This document shows positions 1 to 9,759 of a stretch of DNA of 18,499 nt, piece after piece. Origin of the DNA: Chryseobacterium sp. UBA6632 (GTDB lineage Bacteria; Bacteroidota; Bacteroidia; Flavobacteriales; Weeksellaceae); NCBI GenBank assembly GCA_002455915.1, contig DKLU01000044.1, forward strand, positions 1-18,499. The letters run 5' to 3'. The notes beneath the pieces are model-generated. The model was not told where the DNA came from, ran no database searches, and was given only the letters and a program-made list of their open reading frames with translations. Each line of letters begins with the position of its first letter. Positions within the stretch are counted from its first letter, which is position 1. The position numbers and the translations under genes were made by a program.

Positions 1-96
1 CGCGGGGTCGGCGGTAAATCTCGTCTGAATGATGGGATTTTGAGCTAAGGAAATCTGAAAAAATCCTAAAATCGTTATTAAATTTAAAAATTTCAT
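1..96 (-). CDS. GH43 family glycosidase, N-terminal fragment (cut by window edge)
   Basis: Only the first 32 codons are present, starting at the ATG at 96 and running off the left edge with no stop. The translation begins with a signal peptide of about 19 residues (MKFLNLITILGFFQISLAQ). It is followed by a segment reading NPIIQTRFTADPA, the usual start of the five-bladed propeller in one group of GH43 arabinofuranosidases and xylosidases. Asp30, in the ADP motif, would be the catalytic general base. The gene begins 16 nt after the stop of the GH31 gene and is probably co-transcribed with it. It would make a third GH43 in the locus. The family call rests on a short motif, so subfamily and substrate are open. 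Confidence 0.72.
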   Translation of the reverse strand, partial: MKFLNLITILGFFQISLAQNPIIQTRFTADPA

Positions 97-112
97 AGTC
101 AATGCTTTAAGA

Positions 113-2557
113 TTATTTAAAACTTACACTTATCTTTTTTCCGGAATAGTTTACCGTTTTCTGCTGTCCATCCGGAAGAATTACATTGAAAGTCCGTTTA
201 TCAATCATACCTTTAAAATTTCCTTTTCGGGAACCTATCGTTAATGTTTTTGATTTTTCGTTCCAGTGGAAAGGGATTTCAGTATAGTCTCCTTTTTCGT
301 AATTGTAATTATCGAATTCGTTTTCGTATAAGATAAAATCTGCGTCAGTTCCCGGATAGATTTTTACGGTAAGGTTATCCCATTTTTTCTCCGTAGCATA
401 TTGAACATCTGGGCCGAACGGAATGATGCTTCCCGCTTTTACATACAACGGAATGCTTTGAAGGTTAATGGATTTTTCGATTTCCTGACCGCCTTTGTAT
501 TTTTCATTCGTCCAGAAATCAAACCAGTCTGAACCTGTAGGAAGGTAAACTTTAACTGTTTTATTTTGTGTAAAATCTATATTGGAAAGCGAATTTTCTT
601 TTTTGGTAGCATCGGTTTTATTCCAGCCTTCATTTTCATCGGTTTTTACTATTTTTTCAGGAGTATATTGAGCATTCAGAATTGGTGCAACCAAGAATGA
701 TTTACCGAAAAGATATTCATTGTTGATATTCCAGGTTTTTTGGTCTGATGAAAAATCCATCGAAAGTGCCCTCAAAAAACTCGAATTATTTTTAGAAACA
801 TCCCACGAAACGGAATAAATGTACGGCAACATACTGTAACGAAGATTGATAAATTTCTCTATCGCATCATAGACCATATCACCTTTTTTTCCAAACTGAT
901 AAATTTCCCTTGGAACATCGGTTCCGTGGGAACGCATCATTGGCGTGAAAGTGCCGTATTGCAACCAACGAACATATAATTCCTGAAACATCGGATTTTT
1001 GGCACCTCCGTTTCTTTTATAAATACCGGCAAAGAAACCGCCGATATCAGAATTAAAATTCGGATTTCCAGTCAAGCTGAAATTTAAACCTGCCGGAACC
1101 TGATTGCGCAAAGATTCCCAGGAAGAATTGACATCGCCCGACCACGTATTAGCTGCATATCTTTGTTGTCCTGCAAAAGCCGACCGTGTTAAAATAAAAA
1201 CTCTTTTATTACTCGTAGTTTCACGCTGATGGTCGTAAACGCCTCCAACTGTCATCAGCGGATACGCATTTCTCACTTTTCGGAATGAACCGAGGTACGT
1301 TTTGGTATCTAAATCTTCCGGTTTTTGGCTGAGATGGTCGGGTTCCGTAGAATCCATCCACCAGGCATCGACACCCGGACTGAAAACGCCTTTGTTGAGA
1401 TACTTCCAGTAAATATTTCTGGCTTCGGGATTGTACGCATCGTAAACACGGACTTCTGAAGGATAGTTCATATCGGGAGGCCAGACTTCCCGGCCCGATT
1501 CCGGCCAGGTTTTGAAATCGAACAGCATTCCTTTTTTATCCATTTCACGGTATGGATTTGTCATCGGTCCGAAAGACGACCAGATGGAAACCGAAAGATG
1601 CGCATTCATATCGTGGATATCCTGTATCATTTTTTTTGCATCAGGAAAATCAGGGCTGATAAAATCCATCGCATTCCACTGATAATTGTTGCCCCAATAT
1701 TGCCAATCCTGAATAATTCCGTCCAAAGGAACTTTTAAATCACGGTATTTTTTAACAACCTCCAAAAGTTCATCCTGACTTTTGTAGCGCTCTTTGCTTT
1801 GCCAATAACCATAAGTCCACAAAGGAATCATCGGCACTTTTCCTGTCAGATTTCGCATTCCGGCAACTACACCATCCGCATTTTTTCCGTAGATAAAATA
1901 ATAATCCACACCTTCCCCAACTTCCGATGAGAATGATGTTTTGTCCGGTTTATCGGTAAATTGCGTCGGAGAATAATTATCCCAGAAAACGCCATACCCT
2001 TTCACAGACTGAAAAAACGGCACAAAATCCCAGGTGTTATTCTGAATCATTTTTACATCCGTATTTCGCTGTGACATTTTCCCGTTCTGTAAAATTCCTA
2101 AACCATAAATAGGTTCGTCTTTTTCCAGTTGAAATGATTGAGAAATAGAATAGGTTTGATTTTCCGCATCATTAAAAGGTTTGAAATCACTTCCGGTTTC
2201 CTTTAAAAGTTCTTTTCCTGAGGATGAATTGTAAGTGATTTTACCATTTTTAGCATCAATGAAAATATTTAAATCATTTGTTTTTAATGAAATAATATGA
2301 TTGTTTTCTGAAACTGAAAATTTAGTTTTCTGTTCTTTTTTGATTACTGACAGACTGTTTTTGACAAATGATTTTCCGGCGGGATATTTAATAATTCTAA
2401 TCGTATTTTCTCCATACAATTTTACTTCAACATTCATATTATCATTAGAAAACTTCAATCCTGAATCTGTCTTCTGATAAGATTGCGCAACAATATTTCC
2501 CGATACGATAACGACCGTGATAATAAGTGTTTTGATTTTTATTCTTTTGAAATTCAT
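113..2557 (-). CDS. GH31 family alpha-xylosidase, secreted
   Basis: An 814-residue GH31 enzyme that probably removes alpha-linked xylose from the non-reducing end of hemicellulose oligosaccharides in the periplasm or at the cell surface. Residues 1-25 form a signal peptide ending in VAQ. An N-terminal beta-sandwich runs to about residue 245. The catalytic barrel starts near WTYGYWQSKERY (about 247-258). Asp402 in WWMDSTEPD is the expected nucleophile and Asp475 in TWSGDVNSSW the expected acid/base. C-terminal beta domains follow from about 640. The spacing and motifs resemble bacterial xyloglucan-type alpha-xylosidases more than alpha-glucosidases. The PA14 insert seen in some secreted relatives seems absent, since the N-terminal domain is compact. 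The gene follows the esterase after a 363-nt gap containing hairpins and precedes another GH43 by 16 nt. Substrate specificity is inferred; alpha-glucosidase activity is the main alternative. Confidence 0.88.
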   Translation of the reverse strand: MNFKRIKIKTLIITVVIVSGNIVAQSYQKTDSGLKFSNDNMNVEVKLYGENTIRIIKYPAGKSFVKNSLSVIKKEQKTKFSVSENNHIISLKTNDLNIFIDAKNGKITYNSSSGKELLKETGSDFKPFNDAENQTYSISQSFQLEKDEPIYGLGILQNGKMSQRNTDVKMIQNNTWDFVPFFQSVKGYGVFWDNYSPTQFTDKPDKTSFSSEVGEGVDYYFIYGKNADGVVAGMRNLTGKVPMIPLWTYGYWQSKERYKSQDELLEVVKKYRDLKVPLDGIIQDWQYWGNNYQWNAMDFISPDFPDAKKMIQDIHDMNAHLSVSIWSSFGPMTNPYREMDKKGMLFDFKTWPESGREVWPPDMNYPSEVRVYDAYNPEARNIYWKYLNKGVFSPGVDAWWMDSTEPDHLSQKPEDLDTKTYLGSFRKVRNAYPLMTVGGVYDHQRETTSNKRVFILTRSAFAGQQRYAANTWSGDVNSSWESLRNQVPAGLNFSLTGNPNFNSDIGGFFAGIYKRNGGAKNPMFQELYVRWLQYGTFTPMMRSHGTDVPREIYQFGKKGDMVYDAIEKFINLRYSMLPYIYSVSWDVSKNNSSFLRALSMDFSSDQKTWNINNEYLFGKSFLVAPILNAQYTPEKIVKTDENEGWNKTDATKKENSLSNIDFTQNKTVKVYLPTGSDWFDFWTNEKYKGGQEIEKSINLQSIPLYVKAGSIIPFGPDVQYATEKKWDNLTVKIYPGTDADFILYENEFDNYNYEKGDYTEIPFHWNEKSKTLTIGSRKGNFKGMIDKRTFNVILPDGQQKTVNYSGKKISVSFK

Positions 2558-2920
2558 TGGTGGATTGATTTTGGATTAGAACATTAAGAAATTAAGCCTG
2601 ATTTATCAATTTTCTTTATAAATATTAATAGTATAAATCAACAGGTCGCTCCTCCGGAGCTTTGTTTTTTTTACTTTGTTTTTTCTACTATCAGAAAGTC
2701 CCGCTGGGACTAAATACAGCTCCTTTGGAGCGAACCGTTAATAGAAAACAATATTTTCAGAATTAAAAGCTCTGTAAGAGCGACCTGTTTTATTATATTT
2801 TATTTTTATCAGACAAGAATTTTAGCAAATCATTCTAAGAATACTTTATGCTTTTTCAAGAACAAACAAGTTTATTTTTATTAAGCAAATAAGACAAATC
2901 TGTATTTTTATATTTAATGT
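2558..2920. other. 363-nt gap between esterase and GH31 genes
   Basis: No coding region is supported here. The centre (2640-2789) holds a cluster of four short hairpins bounded by a 12-bp inverted repeat, described separately. The flanks (2558-2639 and 2790-2920) are very AT-rich. I see no TAnnTTTG-type promoter and no strong intrinsic terminator on the minus strand. Confidence 0.6.
2640..2789. repeat. Hairpin cluster bounded by 12-bp inverted repeat AACAGGTCGCTC
   Basis: The outer ends are an exact 12-bp inverted pair: AACAGGTCGCTC at 2640-2651 and GAGCGACCTGTT at 2778-2789. Inside are four palindromes, each with a 5-bp stem and 3-nt loop: GCTCC-TCC-GGAGC (2648-2660), GTCCC-GCT-GGGAC (2698-2710), GCTCC-TTT-GGAGC (2719-2731) and GCTCT-GTA-AGAGC (2769-2781). 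Similar AACAGGTCGC-plus-hairpin units occur at 4954-5027. This looks like an interspersed, possibly mobile, non-coding repeat (REP- or MITE-like). I recall similar motifs from other Bacteroidota genomes, but that cannot be checked here. A role as a weak terminator or mRNA stabiliser is possible. Confidence 0.75.
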
Positions 2921-4852
<1,932 letters not shown>

Positions 4853-4885
4853 TTATTTGTAATTTTTACACTTATTAATTTAGAC

Positions 4886-4913
4886 AAAAAAATAAGACCT
4901 ACAAGGGTTTTAT
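4886..4913 (-). terminator. Weak terminator-like hairpin upstream of esterase
   Basis: On the minus strand ATAAAACC (4913-4906) can pair with GGTCTTAT (4899-4892) around a 6-nt loop, with one A-C mismatch, followed by a T7 run (4892-4886). On the plus strand the same arms pair through a G-U wobble and are followed by T6, but no plus-strand gene ends here. It lies 39 nt before the esterase start and about 270 nt after the preceding GH43 stop. The short, mismatched stem makes it a marginal call. Confidence 0.35.
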
Positions 4914-4953
4914 CTTTTTTACATTTTTAATATTAATTATCATTGCCGTAATT

Positions 4954-5027
4954 AACAGGTCGCCTCTACGAGGCTTTTTTGGGTTTTAGCAACTATTTGC
5001 TACTAACAGTTTGCTTCTACGAAGCAA
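4954..5027. repeat. Second AACAGGTCGC-type hairpin unit
   Basis: AACAGGTCGC at 4954-4963 overlaps GCCTC-TAC-GAGGC (4962-4974). A second hairpin, TTGCTTC-TAC-GAAGCAA with a 7-bp stem, lies at 5011-5027 after a related AACAG motif. The AACAGGTCGC start followed by a 3-nt-loop hairpin matches the cluster at 2640-2789, though this copy lacks the closing inverted arm and looks degenerate or partial. Confidence 0.65.
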
Positions 5028-5060
5028 TAATTTTCATTTTTTCTAGACAATGAATCTCTC

Positions 5061-5165
5061 GCAGCCCGACTTGAGCGGAAATCCTTTTTTGCTTGTACTC
5101 TAGTTCTATTTAATCTGAAATCATCTGCAAAAAAGATTGAGAGCGGAAGGCGGATAAAGCTGCCC
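5061..5165. repeat. Imperfect stem-loop element with repeated TTGA(GA)GCGGAA motif
   Basis: AATCCTTTTTTGC (5080-5092) faces GCAAAAAAGATT (5127-5138) as an inverted pair with a one-base bulge and a loop of about 34 nt. TTGAGCGGAA (5071-5080) recurs as TTGAGAGCGGAA (5137-5148) in direct orientation. The outer parts are G+C-rich (GCAGCCCGAC and GCTGCCC) and stand out from the AT-rich gap. It begins 17 nt downstream of the GH43 stop. I associate such elements with intergenic repeats of Flavobacteriia from memory only. It may be a transcript 3' end: on the minus strand the G+C-rich arm is followed by T6. Confidence 0.5.
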
Positions 5166-5182
5166 AAATTATTCAACTCTAA

Positions 5183-6865
5183 TTATTCCGAACTTATATT
5201 CACTCTGAAAAAATCAACATCTACAAAACCTCCCAGATTTTTGGTAGCATAATTGAAAATCGCAAACTTTGAACCCATAAAAAATCTTCGGTAATCGAAA
5301 ATCATTTTGTAATCTTTTGCCATTTCGGTCCAGTTTTTTTGGTCGGTGCTGTAATAAAAATTAGCCAAATCTTTTCCGAGATTAAAATCGGCATCAATTT
5401 TAAAATAAACTTTGTCCGAGTTTAATGGGATTCTCTTTTTTTCTTCTTTTTTAACACTTGTAACCGCCTTCGTTTTATTATCTAAACTGACTTCATCTGT
5501 TGAAAAGACAATAAACTTTTTACCATTTTCCACTACCACAGATAAAATCCCTGAATCGCCGTTGAACGCACTGAAACCTGCTACATCACCGTCTTTCATT
5601 CCCTTCACATCCAAAGCCACTATGCCGCTGGATTTCGGGCCTTCCATTCTTTGTGTTAGTGTATTTGGAGCGAGGTACAGATTATCAACGACTCTATTGG
5701 TTTTTAACCTTAAAAAGCCTTTTCTGTCGGACAATGACCAGGCAGAATTGACAGGATTATGATTCCACTGCCACTGAATTTTCATTTTTTTGTCGGAGAA
5801 TTCATCACTTTCTACCAAATGATTTTTTGGTTTAAAAGGCGAAAGCGGAATTTCACCCGTCAAAGGAACTTTTCCGTTGTCACCTAAAATTGGCCAGTCA
5901 TTTTCCCATTTCACAGGAAGCAAAATAGGAACCCTTCCTACTCCATTTCTGTCCTGGAAAATCAGTGAATACCAATTACCATTTTTATCGTCAATCAAAG
6001 CACCTTGTCCGGCATAGGAAAATCCAAGAAAATTGTCTTCAAGAATGACTTTTTTCTCATAAGGTCCGGTTACTTTATCAGCTCTGTAAACTTCCTGACG
6101 ACGTTTTCCGCCTCTCGGCCAGGAAATCATCATCATATAATATTTTCCGTCTTTTTTAATGATTTGGTTACCTTCCAAAAGTCCGGTTTCTGATTCATCT
6201 TTCTGAAAAACTTCCGTTCCATCCTGATTTCCGATAATGGTTTTAAAATCCGGACTCAGCTCAAAAACTTTGTTGGAAGTAAAAACGTAAACTCTATCAT
6301 CATCATCGAAAAGCAAAGATGCGTCGTGAAAATGCCTGGTTCTCGTGATGAGTTTCCAATTGCCTTTTTCAGGGTCATCGGTAACATAGAAATAGGATTT
6401 GAAAGGCTCATCATTCGGGGAAAACAGAACGTAATATTTTCCTTTGTGATAACGGATGGATGACGCCCATTGTCCACGTCCGTAAACACTTCCGTCTATC
6501 AAATCATATTTGGAATTGTCATTCAACGTATTAAAAACATAGCTCGACATTTCCCAATGAACCAAATCTCTGGAATGCATTACTGGAGCACCCGGCATGA
6601 GATGCATTGTGGTGCTTATCAGATAAAAATCGTCTCCGTTTCTGGTAATCGATAAATCCGGAGCATCTGCCCAAATGATTGGATTAGTAAATTTTGTTGT
6701 CTCTTTTTTAGAGTGATTTATCTGGGCTGAAAGATGATTCAGCCCGATAAATCCCACAATAGAAACTATATAAAATGATTTATTAATTTTCACGGTTTTG
6801 ATATTTTGGTTTGGTTTGATTTTAATCAATCTTAAAAAACACATCGACAAGGCTAAGTGTAACAT
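5183..6865 (-). CDS. GH43 family glycosidase (subfamily-12-like), secreted
   Basis: This probably hydrolyses arabinofuranosyl or xylosyl linkages in xylan oligosaccharides outside the cytoplasm. A five-bladed propeller spans about 60-350, followed by a C-terminal concanavalin-like beta-sandwich (about 355-557) of the type common in GH43 beta-xylosidases. The likely general base is Asp70 in WADAPDLS, the pKa modulator Asp181 in FHDASLLF, and the acid Glu231 in LLEGNQ. STTMHLMPGAPVM (85-97) is typical of this group. The 560-residue frame opens at an ATG at 6865, but its first 24 residues do not look like a signal peptide. A GTG at 6793 would start VKINKSFYIVSIVGFIGLNHLSAQ in frame, a cleaner signal peptide, and I think that start is more likely. 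The gene follows another GH43 after 155 nt containing GGCTAAAGC repeats. Confidence 0.86.
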   Translation of the reverse strand: MLHLALSMCFLRLIKIKPNQNIKTVKINKSFYIVSIVGFIGLNHLSAQINHSKKETTKFTNPIIWADAPDLSITRNGDDFYLISTTMHLMPGAPVMHSRDLVHWEMSSYVFNTLNDNSKYDLIDGSVYGRGQWASSIRYHKGKYYVLFSPNDEPFKSYFYVTDDPEKGNWKLITRTRHFHDASLLFDDDDRVYVFTSNKVFELSPDFKTIIGNQDGTEVFQKDESETGLLEGNQIIKKDGKYYMMMISWPRGGKRRQEVYRADKVTGPYEKKVILEDNFLGFSYAGQGALIDDKNGNWYSLIFQDRNGVGRVPILLPVKWENDWPILGDNGKVPLTGEIPLSPFKPKNHLVESDEFSDKKMKIQWQWNHNPVNSAWSLSDRKGFLRLKTNRVVDNLYLAPNTLTQRMEGPKSSGIVALDVKGMKDGDVAGFSAFNGDSGILSVVVENGKKFIVFSTDEVSLDNKTKAVTSVKKEEKKRIPLNSDKVYFKIDADFNLGKDLANFYYSTDQKNWTEMAKDYKMIFDYRRFFMGSKFAIFNYATKNLGGFVDVDFFRVNISSE

Positions 6866-6907
6866 TGCTAATACTCGCAGCTTATTTCAAATTGGCTTAT
6901 ATTACCT

Positions 6908-6972
6908 TAAATTTTGGCTAAAGCCGAATTGATTTTTTTGTTTACAAACGGGCTAAAGCGAGCTCCTATTGA
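6908..6972. repeat. GGCTAAAGC repeat pair
   Basis: GGCTAAAGC occurs at 6916-6924 and again at 6951-6959. The first copy extends to the small palindrome GGCT-AA-AGCC (6916-6925). The AT-rich spacer reads GAATTGATTTTTTTG and the second copy is followed by CCTATTGA. It occupies the gap between the two GH43 genes. This arrangement resembles an interspersed repeat I have seen in Chryseobacterium-type genomes; copy number cannot be judged from one window. Confidence 0.55.
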
Positions 6973-6993
6973 CATCATCAATTTTCCTTCACA

Positions 6994-7008
6994 AAACCTT
7001 CAAGGTTT
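6994..7008. repeat. Compact palindrome AAACCTT-C-AAGGTTT
   Basis: A perfect 7-bp inverted pair with a single-base centre, 12 nt downstream of the stop of the GH43 gene at 7021. As RNA it would need to open at least one central pair. No U-tract follows on the minus strand, so it is not a standard terminator. Confidence 0.5.
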
Positions 7009-7020
7009 AGAATATTTAAA

Positions 7021-8739
7021 TTAATTCGGAACAATATCATTTGAAGATGTACTGTATAAACCAATCAAACTTCCTGTGAATCCTCCCGCAACATCGGTAG
7101 AAAGGATATCTCCGGAAACCGCGCCGCCTAGATTTTTGAAGCTTTTACCACCAAAAGAATAATTGAAGCTGATTTCATCTTTTTCTCCTGTAATCTGAAA
7201 TTTTATATTTTTTGAAAGTGAAATTTTTTCGCTTGCAATTAATTTAGATTCACCTTTTTCAGTTCTTTCCAAAACAATGTAGAAATCTTTATCTTTCTTC
7301 GTAATACCGAAAACGTAATTGAATGTTTCGCTTTGATACAGCGTAATTCCAGCCAATTCTTTTTCAGATTTAGGTTTAAAATCAAGTGTCACGGATGTTT
7401 CAAAATCTTCGTGCTGTAATCTGTGGAACAAAGATGAAATCGGAGCCAAGGCTTTGATATTCGTTCCCATAGGATTCACTTTTACACCCGTTTTCGTAGT
7501 CGTAATGAAGTTTTCACGCGGTCCGCGCATTGCAATCCAGCGGAAATCGAGGTTTTTATCGGTCAGTTTATCATCATACGTGAAATTCCCGTTCGGGAAA
7601 AATCCATTTTGTCCGGTTTGGTTTTGAACGCCTTGTGGCATTTTTAATTTCGGTTTCATCGGAACCAAGCCATTTTGAAACACAGGATACGTTCCGCTCC
7701 AGTCAACCGGAAGAATGAAGGTTTCTCTACCGTGATTTACACGTCCTTTTTCGTTGGGACGAATGGCTAAAAACACACCGTACCACTGTCCGTTCGGGCC
7801 TTCCACCAAATCGGCGTGACCTGCCCAATCCACTTTTTCTTTTCTGTCTCTAGGAAAATATCTCTGGGTAAGAATTGGATTATTCTTAGCGGGAACAAAC
7901 GGTCCTTTCGGAGAATCTGCCATAAAAATAACTTCGCTGTGGTTGCCTCCGGTTCCGCCTTCTGCGCACATCAGGTAATATTTTCCTTTGTATTTGTATA
8001 AATGCGGGCCTTCAATCCAAATTGGCTTTTGAGAAAGGTCAACGCCACCGTTTACAATAATTCTGTCTGAACCTGCGACAACCTGGTCTTTTTCTAAATC
8101 ATAATCCCACATTTTGATGACGCGGTGACCTTGATATTGCTCTGTTCCCTGTGGTGGTGCGTCGTTGTGAACGATGTAAGCTTTTCCGTCATCATCGAAG
8201 AAAATAGCAGGATCGATACCGTCGAAATTCAGTTTCTGGACTTCGCTCCAGCCTTTTGCCGGGTCTTTAGTTTTTACGACCATATTGCCGATTCCACCTG
8301 CAATCTGAGTGGTAATCATATAAAATGTGTCGTTGTACTTGTTGTATTTGATATCCGGTGCGTAAATTCCGTGAGAAACGCCTCCTTTTTCAACCTTTAG
8401 CTGAGAAGGTCTGTCGAGAACGTGCCCTACCTGTTTCCAATTCACTAAATCTTTGGAAGTGAAAATCGGAACACCTGGAAACATTGAGAAAGAAGAGTTT
8501 ACTAAATAATAATCTTCTCCTTTTTTGGTGATACTTGGGTCGGGATAACAGCCCTGAAGAATCGGGGAATAGAATTCGTCTGATTTTAAAGGATTGTCGT
8601 TGTATATTTTGTCGTTTCCTTTATATTGAAAATCGGTGAATGTCTGGGCTGAGATGCTGGTCGTCGACAGTAGAGCTGCTGCTGCAATAATGCCGTTTTT
8701 ATGTGCTGAAAAAATCGATTGCATTAGTCTCTGTTTCAT
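7021..8739 (-). CDS. GH43 family beta-xylosidase-type enzyme, secreted
   Basis: A 572-residue enzyme expected to release xylose (or arabinose) from xylo-oligosaccharides. Residues 1-32 are a signal peptide ending in SISAQ; Met6 is an alternative start that keeps it. The propeller covers about 55-350, with general base Asp67 in CYPDPSI, pKa modulator Asp176 in GIDPAIFFDDDG, and acid Glu243 in WIEGPHLYK. SMFPGVPIFTSKDLVNW (85-101) and the C-terminal beta-sandwich (about 385-565) match bacterial beta-xylosidases with a GH43 C2-type domain. It differs from the next GH43 in all active-site motifs, so the two are not a recent duplication and probably split the work. It is the first enzyme gene after the uronate pair, with a terminator-like hairpin 31 nt before its start. 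Confidence 0.88.
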   Translation of the reverse strand: MKQRLMQSIFSAHKNGIIAAAALLSTTSISAQTFTDFQYKGNDKIYNDNPLKSDEFYSPILQGCYPDPSITKKGEDYYLVNSSFSMFPGVPIFTSKDLVNWKQVGHVLDRPSQLKVEKGGVSHGIYAPDIKYNKYNDTFYMITTQIAGGIGNMVVKTKDPAKGWSEVQKLNFDGIDPAIFFDDDGKAYIVHNDAPPQGTEQYQGHRVIKMWDYDLEKDQVVAGSDRIIVNGGVDLSQKPIWIEGPHLYKYKGKYYLMCAEGGTGGNHSEVIFMADSPKGPFVPAKNNPILTQRYFPRDRKEKVDWAGHADLVEGPNGQWYGVFLAIRPNEKGRVNHGRETFILPVDWSGTYPVFQNGLVPMKPKLKMPQGVQNQTGQNGFFPNGNFTYDDKLTDKNLDFRWIAMRGPRENFITTTKTGVKVNPMGTNIKALAPISSLFHRLQHEDFETSVTLDFKPKSEKELAGITLYQSETFNYVFGITKKDKDFYIVLERTEKGESKLIASEKISLSKNIKFQITGEKDEISFNYSFGGKSFKNLGGAVSGDILSTDVAGGFTGSLIGLYSTSSNDIVPN

Positions 8740-8770
8740 TATTATATTTTTAGATTATTAGGATTGTTAT

Positions 8771-8805
8771 AAAAAAGACCTTAACCAAAAAATAATTAAG
8801 GTCTT
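8771..8805 (-). terminator. Terminator-like hairpin after the SDR gene
   Basis: On the minus strand AAGACCTTAA (8805-8796) pairs perfectly with TTAAGGTCTT (8784-8775) around an 11-nt loop, and the stem runs into T-rich sequence (six A on the plus strand, 8771-8776). It begins 26 nt after the SDR stop and ends 31 nt before the GH43 start. The plus strand lacks a T-run, so the signal is oriented with the genes. Confidence 0.75.
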
Positions 8806-8831
8806 AACTATATGAAGAAAATAACTACGTT

Positions 8832-9647
8832 CTAAACGCCACTGAATGCACTAAAGCCGCCGTCGACAGGAATTAAAGCTCCTGTAATGAAGCTTGCCGC
8901 ATCCGAACAGAGAAACTGTATTGTTCCGTTGAGTTCCTCCACTTCTCCAAATCTTTGCATTGGTGTCTTGGCCATTACTTTTTTGCTTCTGTCTGTTAAA
9001 GATCCATCCGGATTCAATAAAATTGCACGATTTTGATCTCCTATGAAAAATCCGGGAGCAACAGCATTGACACGGATTTTATCTCCGAATTTTAAAGCCA
9101 AGTCTGAAGCCAGCCATTGTGTAAAATTGGTAATTGCTGATTTTGCTGCCGAGTATCCAGCCACTCTTGTAATTGCTGAATAAGCAGCCATTGAGGAAAT
9201 ATTGACGATACTTCCGCTTTTCTGCTCTGACATTACTTTTCCGAAAACATAGCTTGGATAAACGGTTCCGTTGATATTAAGATCAGTTACCTCATCCCAT
9301 CCTTCCATATTCATATCGAAAAATGATTGTTCTGGAGACAATGTTGCTGAAGGAATATTTCCTCCGGCAATGTTTAGCAAAATATCTATTTTACCATACT
9401 TTTCTATGATTTTCTTCGATGCGTTTTCAAGACTTTCAATGTTCATTACATTGGCTTCAACGGCAAATGCGTCACCTCCTGAATATGTAAGTTCTTTTAC
9501 ACGGGAATCTAGCGTCTCCTGGTTTCTTCCCAAAACCACAACTTTTGCCCCCGCTTCGATAAAACTTTTGGCAAGGCTTCCTCCTAAAACACCGGAAGCA
9601 CCTGTAATGACTGCAACTTTATCTTTTATGCTGAATATTTCGTTCAT
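8832..9647 (-). CDS. SDR-family oxidoreductase, probable D-mannonate oxidoreductase (fructuronate reductase)
   Basis: A 271-residue cytoplasmic short-chain dehydrogenase, probably interconverting D-fructuronate and D-mannonate with NAD(P)H. The Rossmann glycine motif TGASGVLG is at 15-22, NIAGG at 92-96, Asn124 in the LNINGT helix, the catalytic Ser at 151-152 in NISSMAAYS, and Tyr165/Lys169 in YSAAK. The C-terminal PVDGG is the usual SDR ending. This family replaces the unrelated long-chain UxuB of enterobacteria in many Bacteroidota. The function rests on its pairing with the mannonate dehydratase gene just upstream, separated by a 112-nt gap of hairpin repeats. A gluconate- or KDG-type dehydrogenase is the main alternative from sequence alone. 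A strong hairpin follows the gene. Confidence 0.85.
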   Translation of the reverse strand: MNEIFSIKDKVAVITGASGVLGGSLAKSFIEAGAKVVVLGRNQETLDSRVKELTYSGGDAFAVEANVMNIESLENASKKIIEKYGKIDILLNIAGGNIPSATLSPEQSFFDMNMEGWDEVTDLNINGTVYPSYVFGKVMSEQKSGSIVNISSMAAYSAITRVAGYSAAKSAITNFTQWLASDLALKFGDKIRVNAVAPGFFIGDQNRAILLNPDGSLTDRSKKVMAKTPMQRFGEVEELNGTIQFLCSDAASFITGALIPVDGGFSAFSGV

Positions 9648-9674
9648 TTTTAATTATTGATAAATGATAATATT

Positions 9675-9756
9675 GAACCCTTCGGGTTCGTTGGATTGTT
9701 TTGCTCTTTTTCCATAGGTTACACCTACGGCTATTGATATTGAATCCTTCGGATTC
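9675..9756. repeat. Three-hairpin repeat filling the uxuA-SDR gap
   Basis: GAACCC-TTC-GGGTTC (9675-9689), TAGGT-TAC-ACCTA (9715-9727) and GAATCC-TTC-GGATTC (9742-9756) are perfect palindromes with 3-nt loops. On the minus strand the two outer units read GAACCCGAAGGGTTC and GAATCCGAAGGATTC, each followed by AATAT. They are therefore directly repeated copies, and the two base changes in the stem compensate for each other. The cluster ends 3 nt before the uxuA stop. It is probably a non-coding interspersed repeat that is folded in the transcript. Confidence 0.72.
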
Positions 9757-9759
9757 TCC

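Noticed and set aside
2640..2789. Possible CRISPR array because of regularly recurring palindromes
   Set aside because: The units differ in sequence, spacing is uneven, there are no equal-length spacers and no cas genes nearby.
6865..7020. A small coding gene between the two GH43 genes
   Set aside because: No open frame with a plausible start and composition is visible; the stretch is explained by GGCTAAAGC repeats and a short palindrome.
5183..8739. The two adjacent GH43 genes as a recent tandem duplication
   Set aside because: Their active-site motifs and most of their sequence differ (CYPDPSI versus WADAPDLS; WIEGPHLYK versus LLEGNQ), pointing to different subfamilies.
8771..8805. TATTTTTTG in the loop of the hairpin as a Bacteroidota -7 promoter element
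   Set aside because: It has one base too many compared with TAnnTTTG and no TTG at the expected -33 distance, so I do not call a promoter.
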